DNA from: Candidatus Methanophagales archaeon | Lineage (GTDB): Archaea; Halobacteriota; Syntropharchaeia; Alkanophagales; Methanospirareceae | Direction: 5' to 3' | Length of the DNA: 33,798 nt | Assembly: GCA_014859735.1 (NCBI GenBank) | Contig: JACUTR010000007.1 | Span: 1-33,798, forward strand | In this document: positions 9,098 through 18,966 of the stretch, in pieces | Layout of the letters: every line of letters starts with the position of its first letter | How positions within the stretch are numbered: position 1 is the stretch's first letter | Translations under genes and position numbers: made by a program | Notes under the pieces: model-generated | Told to the model about the DNA's origin: nothing | Database searches by the model: none | What the model saw: the letters and a program-made list of their open reading frames with translations, nothing else

Positions 9098-9844
9098 CTA
9101 TCCTTCGCTCTCGCTCTCAGCCTTCTCCATCACTTTCTTTATATAGGGCTCCAGCTCCTCAGCCTTTAATATCCTGAACCGCTTCTTTTCCACTTCCGCA
9201 AGACCTGCATCCACCGTTGTTATGTCAAGCTTCCCTTCTGTTACTTTGTGCAATGCTTCCAGTGCAAGCACGATGGCATCCTCAAGCACGATATCCTCCT
9301 GATACCGCTGCTCGAGTAGCTCGGTTACCACGCTCCTTCCAGAACCTATCGCCGTTGCCTTATATTCAAGTAATGCACCGCTTGGATCGGTCTCAAAGAG
9401 ATAATTATTACCATTATACACGCCTCCAATCAACAAGGCAGTGCCAAAAGGTCTAAGTCCACCAAGTTGTGTGTATGCTTGCTTAAAATCACAGATCTTC
9501 TTCGCTAATGTCTCCACATCTATTGGCTCGTCATATACAATTTTATTTATTTGCGCCTCTATCCTGCCCCGGTCGATCAGTATCCGGGCATCTGCGACCA
9601 GCCCTGAAGTTGCTGCACCTATATGATCGTCTATTTGAAAAATCTTTTCCACAGAACCACCCTCCAAGAGCCGGGAGGTCAACCTCTTGTCCACCAACAG
9701 CGCAACGCCATTCCGTGCTTTGATTCCCACGGCGGTCGTTCCCCTTTTTACCGCTTCTCTTGCATATTCTACCTGAAACAATCTTCCATCAGGGCTGAAA
9801 ACCGTGATTGCCCTATCATAACCCATTTGTGGCATCATGTGCAT
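9098..9844 (-). CDS. psmA: Proteasome alpha subunit
   Basis: MGYDRAITVFSPDGRLFQVEYAREAVKRGTTAVGIK. Confidence 0.97.
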   Translation of the reverse strand: MHMMPQMGYDRAITVFSPDGRLFQVEYAREAVKRGTTAVGIKARNGVALLVDKRLTSRLLEGGSVEKIFQIDDHIGAATSGLVADARILIDRGRIEAQINKIVYDEPIDVETLAKKICDFKQAYTQLGGLRPFGTALLIGGVYNGNNYLFETDPSGALLEYKATAIGSGRSVVTELLEQRYQEDIVLEDAIVLALEALHKVTEGKLDITTVDAGLAEVEKKRFRILKAEELEPYIKKVMEKAESESEG

Positions 9845-9880
9845 TCACATCACCTAGTTCTTTCTTTCTCCTCCTTCCCA

Positions 9881-9952
9881 TGGACTCGACGGGATTTGAA
9901 CCCGTGGCTTCCTCCTCGCGAAGGAGGCACTCTTCCACTGAGCTACGAGCCC
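9881..9952 (-). tRNA. tRNA-Ala (anticodon CGC), no encoded CCA
   Basis: Minus strand GGGCTCGTAGCTCAGTGGAAGAGTGCCTCCTTCGCGAGGAGGAAGCCACGGGTTCAAATCCCGTCGAGTCCA; 7-bp acceptor with G3:U70, anticodon loop TTCGCGA, T-arm GGTTCAAATCC. Confidence 0.95.
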
Positions 9953-10036
9953 CGTCTTCCTCGCTCCACACTAATTAATAACAAGAGAGTAATAAATAAG
10001 TAGTTACTTTTGCAGGCGTAAGGAGCTTGAGTATCA

Positions 10037-10726
10037 ATGGAACTCATATCGTCACCTTTTCTCCTTGGTGCATCTCTTGTAGGAATGGGATTTCTGATAG
10101 GGCTGAGCGGAGCGTCGATACCCGGGCCTATGCTTGCTTACGTCATTTCCGATACCCTGAAGAAAGGAGCTTTAGCAGGACCTCTTACTGTACTTGGGCA
10201 CATCTCCGTTGAATTTTTACTCATCATCGCACTTGTTCTGGGACTTGGCTTGACAAGCCTTTTCTTTCAGTTCAAATCGCTGATCTATGTAATAGGCGGT
10301 ATTGCTCTCATGTTAATGTCTTTATTGGTTATTAAAGAGGTGGGAAGGGTGAAATCAAGGTCACCCACGGAGGAACTCAATGAGGAAATGAGCATGCGAG
10401 GCGCGAAGTATGCGTATAACAGTTCAATTTTTGGCGGTGTTCTCTTCACTGCTTTTAATCCCTCTTTTATTCCCTGGTGGGTGACATTGGGATATCCGCT
10501 CCTGTTACAGGGATTTGAATGGCTCGCGCTGACCGGACTAGTTTTAGTTACCGTGGGGCATTTCCTTTCCGATTTAGCCTGGTATTCTTTTATCTCCTAC
10601 TCCTTCTCACGAGGGAAGAATCTCTTCGTTGGCAAGCGGTATGAAGTAATGATGCTCCTCTTAGCACTCTTTGTCATCGCTTTCGGAACCTTCTTCTTTA
10701 TTAACGGTATCACGGGATTTTTTTGA
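10037..10726 (+). CDS. LysE-family translocator/exporter
   Basis: GLSGASIPGPMLAYVISDTLKKGALAGPLTVLGHISVE N-terminal LysE signature; multiple TM helices. Confidence 0.85.
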   Translation: MELISSPFLLGASLVGMGFLIGLSGASIPGPMLAYVISDTLKKGALAGPLTVLGHISVEFLLIIALVLGLGLTSLFFQFKSLIYVIGGIALMLMSLLVIKEVGRVKSRSPTEELNEEMSMRGAKYAYNSSIFGGVLFTAFNPSFIPWWVTLGYPLLLQGFEWLALTGLVLVTVGHFLSDLAWYSFISYSFSRGKNLFVGKRYEVMMLLLALFVIAFGTFFFINGITGFF

Positions 10727-10758
10727 ATAGAAATTACCCTTGACTTACTTACCGCAAC

Positions 10759-12465
10759 ATGAGAGCAAAAGACTTAGTTGACATCGCGTTAGGCAAAGAG
10801 AAAGCGGATGTGGTGCTGACAAATACAAATCTCGTGAATGTGTGCAGTGGCGAGCTCTACGAAACCGATATTGCGATTGCTCGTGGTTTTATCGTGGGAT
10901 TAGGGAGATACAAAGGGAGAGAAGAGGTAGACGCCCAGAATACCTATGCCGTTCCCGGGTTAGTGGACGGGCATACGCACATAGAAATGAGCATGCTCTC
11001 GGTGGCCGAGTTTGCAACGGCGGTAGTGCCTCGTGGGACGACTGCGGTGGTCGAGGACCCACATGAGATAGCCAATGTCCTGGGTGTCGAAGGAATACGC
11101 GCGATTTTAGCTGAAGCCAAGACAACACCGCTCAAAGTATTTTGCATGGCTCCTTCCTGCGTTCCTTCTACCGACCCTGCACGTGGACTCGAGACCTCTG
11201 GTGCGAAGATCGGGCATGAAGCGCTCAAGGAACTGCTGCAGCTGGAAGGTGTCATAGGCTTAGCAGAAGTCATGAATTTCAGTGGTGTTATAACAAAAGA
11301 GGATGCGGTATGGAAGAAAATAGAGGTTGCAAAGGAGTTCAAATCAACAATCGATGGACATGCTCCTTTACTCAGTGGGAACGAGCTCAACGCTTATGTC
11401 TTAAGTGGTGTAGGCTCAGACCACGAGAGTGTCTCGTCTGAGGAAGCGCGGGAGAAGCTCCGAGTGGGTATGCGCGTGATGGTGCGGGAAGGTTCTGCGG
11501 CAAAGAACTTGAAAGCTCTCGCTCCTTTGTTGAAATCGGTGGATACACGGAACTGCATGCTCGTTACCGATGGCGACCGAACGCTGCGTGATTTAAAGGA
11601 AGAGGGGTATTTAGACCACGTTGTGAGGAGAGCCATTGAGGAGGGCATAGACCCGGTAAGAGCAGTGCAGATGTGCACCATAAATCCCGCACGATGGTTC
11701 AAACTCGACGATTATATAGGCAGCATCTCACCCGGTAAATGTGCGGACATCGTGCTGTTAAAAAACTTAGAGAAATTCGAGGTTGAGACCGTAGTAGTGA
11801 ATGGAAAGACTGATTTTGCCCCACCCGGTGAATATACCTATACCTATCCACACTACGGGGAAAGTGTACGAATAAAGCGAGTAAACCCTGCTGATTTTGA
11901 GATTGAACTGGAACGAGCGAGAAAAGCGAGAATAATCGGGTTAATAGAGGGTGAACTCCTGACTGAGGAGATTGTAGAGGAGATAAGTGGTATAGACACC
12001 ACTCGTGATATACTAACGATTGGCGTGGTCGAACGGCATCAGTACTCTGGTAATATCGGCGTGGGCTTCGTTAAAGGATTTTGCTTGAAAACAGGTGCTG
12101 TCGCTTCATCTATTGCTCATGACTCACATAATATCATTGTTATCGGCACAAACGAAGAGGATATGGCTCTCGCGTGTAACCGGTTACAAGAGATCGGTGG
12201 CGGGATCGTGCTCTGCACTGGAAGTGAAGTGATGAGCGAGTTGGCATTGCCCATCGCAGGACTCATGAGCGATAAAGCGCTGGATTATGTCGCACACAAA
12301 CAGAGAGAACTGGAAGAGAGCATATCAGAGCTGGGCTGTAAACTGAAAGCGCCTTTTATTACGCTGTCGTTCCTCGCGTTACCCGTGATACCGAAGCTGA
12401 AGATAACGGATAAAGGGCTGGTCGATGTGGAGAAACGGGAAATAGTAAGTACTTTTTGTGATTAA
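10759..12465 (+). CDS. ade: Adenine deaminase
   Basis: VDGHTHIEMSML, VVEDPHEIANVLG, DGHAPLLSG, GSDHESVS; 568 aa. Confidence 0.94.
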   Translation: MRAKDLVDIALGKEKADVVLTNTNLVNVCSGELYETDIAIARGFIVGLGRYKGREEVDAQNTYAVPGLVDGHTHIEMSMLSVAEFATAVVPRGTTAVVEDPHEIANVLGVEGIRAILAEAKTTPLKVFCMAPSCVPSTDPARGLETSGAKIGHEALKELLQLEGVIGLAEVMNFSGVITKEDAVWKKIEVAKEFKSTIDGHAPLLSGNELNAYVLSGVGSDHESVSSEEAREKLRVGMRVMVREGSAAKNLKALAPLLKSVDTRNCMLVTDGDRTLRDLKEEGYLDHVVRRAIEEGIDPVRAVQMCTINPARWFKLDDYIGSISPGKCADIVLLKNLEKFEVETVVVNGKTDFAPPGEYTYTYPHYGESVRIKRVNPADFEIELERARKARIIGLIEGELLTEEIVEEISGIDTTRDILTIGVVERHQYSGNIGVGFVKGFCLKTGAVASSIAHDSHNIIVIGTNEEDMALACNRLQEIGGGIVLCTGSEVMSELALPIAGLMSDKALDYVAHKQRELEESISELGCKLKAPFITLSFLALPVIPKLKITDKGLVDVEKREIVSTFCD

Positions 12466-12563
12466 AATTGTACAACACCTAACCCTCGGAGTGCACGGTG
12501 TAGATCTTTTGTTCACTTGAATAATTTAGCTTCAGAGTCACATGATGCATTCATTATAAGAAA

Positions 12564-13001
12564 TCAGAACACAAACGCTCGGATAATCTCTTTTAACTCC
12601 TCGAGATCGTTATATGCCCTGCATACCACGCCTGTTTTGCCGCGAATGTACGCTGACATAACGTCTTCATATTCCCTTTTATATACGCCTAATACGGGAA
12701 TGCCGAGAGTGACCGCATCGGCAATCTCTGCGCCGACACCGAGGCTCGGATTGGTTATTTCTGCTATGACAAGGTCCGCCTCTTTCAGCCATCGGTAATC
12801 CCGATCGTGAATCTCCTTATCGGTGAGTTGCGACTCGTTCTCCATAAAGTTTTCGCTGGTTTGATGCCTGCTGATCACTTCCATCCCCAACGCTTCGATT
12901 ATGTCTGGAATCTTCCGTAATTCTTCCTGAGCGACTCTCCCATACCCGCCTCGCATCGAGCACGAGAAGAAAACTCGTTTTGGTCTGTTCATAACAAGCA
13001 T
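12564..13001 (-). CDS. Nucleoside 2-deoxyribosyltransferase-fold protein, DNPH1/Rcl-like
   Basis: KRVFFSCSMRGGYG, ADLVIAEITNPSLGVGAEIADAV. Confidence 0.75.
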   Translation of the reverse strand: MLVMNRPKRVFFSCSMRGGYGRVAQEELRKIPDIIEALGMEVISRHQTSENFMENESQLTDKEIHDRDYRWLKEADLVIAEITNPSLGVGAEIADAVTLGIPVLGVYKREYEDVMSAYIRGKTGVVCRAYNDLEELKEIIRAFVF

Positions 13002-13119
13002 AAGATATGCCCTCCCGAATCTAAAATTGCTGCTTTTTCCCTTTTTCCATTCTCTCTCTTATACCGTCCTACATACCTTATTCATACTAATTAATCAATC
13101 ACCAGAAAACTGGAGCCGC

Positions 13120-15054
13120 ATGGCAACCAAAGTGGAGATTCTCTCACCCGTTGGAGGTCCTCAGTCGCTCAGACCGGCAGTTGAAAATGGCGCGGATGCC
13201 GTTTATTTTGGCGTGGGCACGTTCAACGCTCGAAGGCGCGCCGAGAATTTCACCCTGATGGAGCTGCGAGAGGCGGTCGAATACGCCCATGATAACGGCG
13301 TAAAGGTTTACAATACCTTCAATATCCTGATAAAAAATCACGAGCTCCCTGAGTTCTTCGATAGCATATCAGATGCGTATGCCAGCGGTATAGACGGAAT
13401 AATGATTCAGCACGTCTCGTTTGCTCGGCTCCTTAACGATACATTCCCCGATCTCAGAATCCATATATCCACGCAGGCTGCGGTAACAAATACGTACTAT
13501 GCCGACTTACTTTCCGGTGTGGACCGGGTCACCCTTCCCCGGGAGTTCTCGCTCGATCAGGTACGTGAGTTCATCGAAAAGGTAGGGACACGGCTGGAGA
13601 CCGAGGTATTTGTTCACGGTGCGCTCTGCTTCAGCTCCAGTGGCCAGTGCCTCTTCTCCAGTTTCCTGGGTGGACGAAGTGGCAATCGCGGGTTATGCGC
13701 ACAGCCATGCAGGAAAAAATACAACGGGAGTTACCTGTTGAGTACCAGGGACTTATGCCTTGTTCATAGAATTCCTGAACTGATAATCGCAGGTATAGCA
13801 TCGCTCAAAATAGAGGGCAGGCTCAGGAGCCCACAGTATACCGCGCTCGCTACAAGGGTTTACCGACTCGCTGTGGATTCATATCATGCCGGGCATTTCA
13901 GGCTGCCGGAAAACGAACTCAAAGAGCTCGCACTTGAATTCAACCGTGAATTTACCGAGGGGCATCTGTTTGAGGAGAGTGAAATTATAGCACCTGAAAG
14001 CCCGAAAAACCGTGGCCTCTTTCTCGGCGTGGTTGGAGCGGATACAACGCTCACACTGCACGAACCCCTATCGGTTGGCGATGGGATCGGCATCTGGACC
14101 AGGGACGGGATTGATGGTGCAGTCATAAAGAAGATCGAAAAAGACGGGAATGCGGTCTCTTCGGCACACGCTGGGGAAACCGTAAAGCTCTTCATCCGTG
14201 CAACCGAGGGTGATCGGATCTACAAAACATCCTCGAGAAAGAGAACGCGCTATGCGCCCGTAAACCCAAAACCAAAGATCGAGACACCCATGAGAGCAAA
14301 GCTCCAGGTACCAATTCCGAAGATCGAAGCGGCCGAATCAGACGGTATGGAGATTCTGGTAAAGGTGTACTCCAAAGAGGATGCAGAAGGCGCGTTGAAA
14401 GCAGGTGCAACGACTGTTTTCTATTCTGTCTTCGCACACGATTTCCCCGAAAGCCAGGTAGCACCCTACATCCCGCGGATGCTCTCTGATTCCGACGCGG
14501 CGAACGCGATAAGTAAGGTACATGAAGATGATTCGGGTGCTATCCTCCTCGGAGACCTCGGGCTGATCACTCACCTATCAAAACCAGGATCACGAAGGGT
14601 CTATCTCGACTATTCCGCGAACATCTTCAACGACATAGACCGGGCGTTTATAAAACGATATGGCGCTGTTCCGGTAGTATCACCCGAACTCAATCGAGCC
14701 GAACTTTCCGCATTTAAAAACAAGAAATTCGCCGTGCTCGTTCACGGCAGACCGGTCCTCATGAACACCACCTATCAACTGAAAGAAGGGTCGTTGAAGG
14801 ACGAAAGGGGGTTTGTTTTCCCGGTACGAGAGGAATTCAAGTACACCCAGATACTCAACAGCGTACCCATCGGTCTCTTCAACGAGCTATCAAAACTCTG
14901 CGACGCAGGCATAACCAAATTCTTCTTTGACCTTACAGATGGCGATGCGGAAAAGATAATCCGCCTGTACAAGGACATCCTTAATGGTAGACCAGTTAAG
15001 AAGTCACTGCGACGAAAGCACACGCGGGGCCATTTCAACCGTGGTGTTGAATAA
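13120..15054 (+). CDS. Peptidase U32 family protein
   Basis: EILSPVGGPQSLRPAVENGADAVYFG; FVHGALCFSSSGQCLFSSFLGGRSGNRGLCAQPCRKKY; LKIEGRLRSPQY; start placed at MATKVEIL (13120). Confidence 0.88.
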   Translation: MATKVEILSPVGGPQSLRPAVENGADAVYFGVGTFNARRRAENFTLMELREAVEYAHDNGVKVYNTFNILIKNHELPEFFDSISDAYASGIDGIMIQHVSFARLLNDTFPDLRIHISTQAAVTNTYYADLLSGVDRVTLPREFSLDQVREFIEKVGTRLETEVFVHGALCFSSSGQCLFSSFLGGRSGNRGLCAQPCRKKYNGSYLLSTRDLCLVHRIPELIIAGIASLKIEGRLRSPQYTALATRVYRLAVDSYHAGHFRLPENELKELALEFNREFTEGHLFEESEIIAPESPKNRGLFLGVVGADTTLTLHEPLSVGDGIGIWTRDGIDGAVIKKIEKDGNAVSSAHAGETVKLFIRATEGDRIYKTSSRKRTRYAPVNPKPKIETPMRAKLQVPIPKIEAAESDGMEILVKVYSKEDAEGALKAGATTVFYSVFAHDFPESQVAPYIPRMLSDSDAANAISKVHEDDSGAILLGDLGLITHLSKPGSRRVYLDYSANIFNDIDRAFIKRYGAVPVVSPELNRAELSAFKNKKFAVLVHGRPVLMNTTYQLKEGSLKDERGFVFPVREEFKYTQILNSVPIGLFNELSKLCDAGITKFFFDLTDGDAEKIIRLYKDILNGRPVKKSLRRKHTRGHFNRGVE

Positions 15055-15078
15055 AAAGAGAGGAGATGAGTGAAAAAT

Positions 15079-17256
15079 TCACTCTTTAGCCAGCTCTACT
15101 TCTCTTCTCTCAGCTTCGCCCTCTCCTGTTGCTGGTGCGGCTGCTTCAGCACCCCCGATCTCAACAAACTCAACCGGGACTGTCCGCTGCAACAATGCCT
15201 CTATCTGCGCATATACCTGTCTATCGCGGAAATGCTTCATTGTCGCTGCTCCGGAAGGACAAATCGCGTTACAACCACCGCACCCCTTGCACATAGCTTC
15301 GTTAACCGTCATCACTCTCCTTATCTCGTCAAGCGTGAGTGCACCATACGGACATATCTCGGCACAACTTCCGCATCCTATGCAAATCTCCTCGTTTATT
15401 TGTGATATTGCCGGCTCAATCCCCGCCCTACCCTGGACTAAATAAACCAGCGATCCCGATGCCGCTGCTTTTCCCTGTGCTATACTATCCGGGATATCCT
15501 TGGGACTCGCTGCACACCCTGCAATGAAGACGCCATCGGTTGCCGTATCAACCGGTCTCAGCTTCGGGTGCGCCTCTAATAAGAATGAGTCCGGAGATTG
15601 GGACAGTTTGAGCATACTTACGATGTCCCACACACCCTCATTCGGTTGCATTCCAACACCGAGAACCACAAGGTCTGCTTCGAGTTCATACGGCTCGCCG
15701 AGTAATGTATCTTCTGCTCGTACCACTACCCTGTCACTGCCCGGTTTCTGGTATATTTCAGCCGGAAGTCCTCGTCGATAGCTGACACCCTCTGATTTGA
15801 TATTCCCATAAAATTCCTCATCCCCTTTTCCAAATGCCCGTACATCTTGATAGCAGATCGTTACCTTCGCATCCGGCAGTTTCTCCTTTACCCTATGCGC
15901 CTGTTTTGCTAGATACATGCAGCAGACACGGGAGCAATATTCATGCCCCGTTTGCTTATTCCTCGAGCCAACACAGGAGATGAAAACCACATCCGTGGGC
16001 TCTTTGCCGTTTATTTCTATCTTACCACCCGTAGGACCGCTCGCTGCGGACAACCGTTCAAACTGTAATCCGGTAATAACATTTGGATACACGCCGTACT
16101 TGTATTCCGGCGACGTGCTCGGGTCAATGATGTCATACCCGGTCGCCACGATAATCGTTCCCACGTCTAAATCTTCTTTCACTTCCGTCATTCCGAAGTC
16201 TATAGCATCATATTCGCACGCGGCCATGCACGGTGGAACTGCTTTTCCTTCCTTAATCGTTTCAAGCGTTGCATCCCCACAGTTCCCCTCTTTGAAGAGC
16301 AAACAATTTTTGGGGTCAACGGTATAAAGGGGAGGAACGGCATTCGGGAACGGTAAGTAGATGGCCGTTCGGTTACTCAGCCACTCGTCAAACTCGCTTG
16401 GTATATCCTTCACCGGGCATGCCACTTCACATGCGCCACAGCCGGTGCACTTCTCATTCACATAACGCGGCTTACGCTTCACCGTTGCTTTGTAATTACC
16501 CACATAACCTTCGATATTTTCTACCTCGGAATACGTCATCAGATCGATGTTCGGATGTGCTCCGACATCTATCATCCGTGGTGTTAAAATCGAAGCCACG
16601 TTATCGAGGGTGGGATAAATTCTATCAAGTTGCGCGGCATGCCCTCCAATAGACGGTTTCTTCTCCACAAGATGCACCTTGTAGCCTGCATCCGCTATAG
16701 CCAATGCAGCATAGAGCCCGGTTACTCCACCACCTATTACTAACGTTTCAGGGACGACATCAACCTTCTTCTCCTCGATTAATTCTAATAATGCTGACCT
16801 TGCAACCGCACTTCTCAGCAGATCCTTCGCCTTCTGCGTCGCTTCTTTCTTGAAATCCCCGTGTGGCCAACTACAATGTTCGCGGATATTCGCCATCTCG
16901 AAGAAGAACGGATTAAGCCCTTCGCTGGCAATCGTTTTTCTGAATGTCGGCTCGTGCATCCGCGGCGAACAAGCAGCTACTATCACCCGGTTAACTCTAC
17001 CTGCTTTAATGTCCTCTTTTATGAGATTTTGCCCGGGGTCTGAACAGGTAAATATATAGTGTTGTGCAAGGGCCACGTTTGGCAACGTCGCGGCATACTT
17101 CACCAAATCCGGTACATCTAGCACCATCTTGATGTTTATCCCACAATGGCATATGTAAACGCCAATCCGTGGTGCGTCCTTCGGTGCGTTCGCAGCTACA
17201 CCCTCAACAGATCCCGTCATCGGGACTTTTGTATAATCATATTCTTCCTCTGCCAT
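15079..17256 (-). CDS. hdrA: HdrA-like protein, full-length (N-terminal Fe-S domain, FAD domain, inserted and C-terminal ferredoxin domains)
   Basis: PRIGVYICHCGINI, FTCSDPGQ, AACSPRMHEPTF, VIGGGVTGLYAAL, CVGSRNKQTGHEYCSRVCC, CIGCGSCAEICP, CKGCGGCNAICP. Confidence 0.93.
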   Translation of the reverse strand: MAEEEYDYTKVPMTGSVEGVAANAPKDAPRIGVYICHCGINIKMVLDVPDLVKYAATLPNVALAQHYIFTCSDPGQNLIKEDIKAGRVNRVIVAACSPRMHEPTFRKTIASEGLNPFFFEMANIREHCSWPHGDFKKEATQKAKDLLRSAVARSALLELIEEKKVDVVPETLVIGGGVTGLYAALAIADAGYKVHLVEKKPSIGGHAAQLDRIYPTLDNVASILTPRMIDVGAHPNIDLMTYSEVENIEGYVGNYKATVKRKPRYVNEKCTGCGACEVACPVKDIPSEFDEWLSNRTAIYLPFPNAVPPLYTVDPKNCLLFKEGNCGDATLETIKEGKAVPPCMAACEYDAIDFGMTEVKEDLDVGTIIVATGYDIIDPSTSPEYKYGVYPNVITGLQFERLSAASGPTGGKIEINGKEPTDVVFISCVGSRNKQTGHEYCSRVCCMYLAKQAHRVKEKLPDAKVTICYQDVRAFGKGDEEFYGNIKSEGVSYRRGLPAEIYQKPGSDRVVVRAEDTLLGEPYELEADLVVLGVGMQPNEGVWDIVSMLKLSQSPDSFLLEAHPKLRPVDTATDGVFIAGCAASPKDIPDSIAQGKAAASGSLVYLVQGRAGIEPAISQINEEICIGCGSCAEICPYGALTLDEIRRVMTVNEAMCKGCGGCNAICPSGAATMKHFRDRQVYAQIEALLQRTVPVEFVEIGGAEAAAPATGEGEAERREVELAKE

Positions 17257-17271
17257 CTTCTCTTTACCTCC

Positions 17272-18906
17272 TTATTTATGCCCTATTTTACCCGCCATAT
17301 CTCCTAATGACTTATACCCGACGCACAGCTCTTCGTCCATCTCTGCTACTGATGGTCTTATTTTCACTTTTCCACCGGCTAACAGAGAAAGAGAAGCCGC
17401 AGCAGCAGCTTTTCCCTGCGCCACACTGTCAGGAATATCCCGGGGAGCTTGCACACAGCCGGTAACAAAAATACCCCCTCTATCGGTATCAACCGGTCTG
17501 AGCTTTAGATGCGCCTCTTTTGCGAAATGATCTGTCGTTTCCCCGATACCTAACATCTTTAACAACTCGTCAGTGCCTGCACTTGGTTTCAATCCTACGC
17601 CAAGAACAACAATGTCTGCTTCGATCTCAAACGGCTCACCAAGCATTGTATCTTCACCCCGTACCACCACTCGGTCGCTCCCGGGCTTTTGATAGATCTC
17701 AGATGCAAGTCCCCGCCGGTAGTTAACACCCTCTCCTTTCACGCGATCATAAAATTCCTCAAAGCCCTTCCCAAATGCTCGTACATCCTGGTAGAGCACG
17801 GTTATCTTACAATCCGGAACCTTCTCACCCAGCAGATGTGCGTGTTTCGCTAAATACATACAGCAGACACGGGAACAGTATTCATACCCTGTTTGCTTAT
17901 TCCGCGATCCAACACAGGAGATAAATACGGCATCCTTCGGCAGCCTATCCACGCCCTTTACGATTACCTTACCAAAGGTGGGGCCGCTCGCACTAGAGTA
18001 GCGTTCGAATTCTAATCCCGTAATGACGTTGGGTAAAACCCCGTATTTGTACTCAGGCATCAAATTCGGATCTATAATGTCATAACCAGTAGCGACGATA
18101 ATCGTTCCCACATTCAGTTCAACGATCTCCTCCTTCATATCAAAATCTATACAGTTTGGTTCACAGATCAGAACACAGGGAGGAGCTTCATCTTTGGAAA
18201 CCTCTTCTCTTCTCTTCTTTTTTTCGAGTGCTTCCCTGGTAGATTCAAGAGTAGCTTTGCCACATTTTCCCTTCTTTATCATCTGGCAATACTCAGGGTC
18301 AACACAATAAACAGCCGGGATGGCCTGCGGAAACGGTCTATAGATCGAACTCTTTTTTCCTAGATTTTCATCAAATTCGTTTGGCCATTTGTATACAAAC
18401 CTGCATGCTTCTTCACATAACGCACATCCGGTGCACAGAGTTCCATATTCCCAATCCTTTTCATATACGTATCTTGGTTTTCTCTTTACCTTCACTTTGA
18501 AATTACCTACCGAGCCCTCCACGCCGACGATCTCTGAATAACTCATCAGGTTTATGTTTGGATGCTTTGAGACATCAACCATTCTCGGCGTTAGGATACA
18601 TGCGGAACAATCGAGCGTTGGGAATGTCTTATCAAGTTGTGCCATGTGCCCTCCGATCGTAGGTGTTCGCTCCACAAGATGCACCTTGAACCCTGCATCC
18701 GCGATATCCAACGCGGCATACATCCCTGCTATTCCACCGCCGATCACCAACGCTTCGGGAATAATGTCTACCTCCTTCTCCTCAATTTTCTCTAAACAGG
18801 AAGCTTCAACCCTGCTCTTTATGGAGCTCATTATCTCTCTCGTTGCTTCTTCCGTACCGATTTTCGTTTTCTCCTCCTCTCCTTTTACCTCAGCTTCGGT
18901 CGCCAT
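17272..18906 (-). CDS. Truncated HdrA-like protein (lacks N-terminal Fe-S domain and C-terminal ferredoxin)
   Basis: VIGGGIAGMYAALDIADAGF, CTGCALCEEACR, CVGSRNKQTGYEYCSRVCC; C-terminus MDEELCVGYKSLGDMAGKIGHK*; followed by GAGGT and the ATG of the next hdrA. Confidence 0.9.
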   Translation of the reverse strand: MATEAEVKGEEEKTKIGTEEATREIMSSIKSRVEASCLEKIEEKEVDIIPEALVIGGGIAGMYAALDIADAGFKVHLVERTPTIGGHMAQLDKTFPTLDCSACILTPRMVDVSKHPNINLMSYSEIVGVEGSVGNFKVKVKRKPRYVYEKDWEYGTLCTGCALCEEACRFVYKWPNEFDENLGKKSSIYRPFPQAIPAVYCVDPEYCQMIKKGKCGKATLESTREALEKKKRREEVSKDEAPPCVLICEPNCIDFDMKEEIVELNVGTIIVATGYDIIDPNLMPEYKYGVLPNVITGLEFERYSSASGPTFGKVIVKGVDRLPKDAVFISCVGSRNKQTGYEYCSRVCCMYLAKHAHLLGEKVPDCKITVLYQDVRAFGKGFEEFYDRVKGEGVNYRRGLASEIYQKPGSDRVVVRGEDTMLGEPFEIEADIVVLGVGLKPSAGTDELLKMLGIGETTDHFAKEAHLKLRPVDTDRGGIFVTGCVQAPRDIPDSVAQGKAAAAASLSLLAGGKVKIRPSVAEMDEELCVGYKSLGDMAGKIGHK

Positions 18907-18966
18907 AGCTTTTCACCATGTGTTTCTTCTTTATTACACCAATATATTTTTTGCGTTTTTTTCGCG

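Noticed and set aside
6188-9844. Exosome-SBDS-proteasome cluster as a novel operon
   Set aside because: This is the known conserved archaeal exosome/proteasome superoperon
10889-11702. Antisense ORFs within adenine deaminase (79, 148 and 102 aa)
   Set aside because: Shadow ORFs of a strongly supported coding gene, as are most plus-strand ORFs opposite the minus-strand core genes
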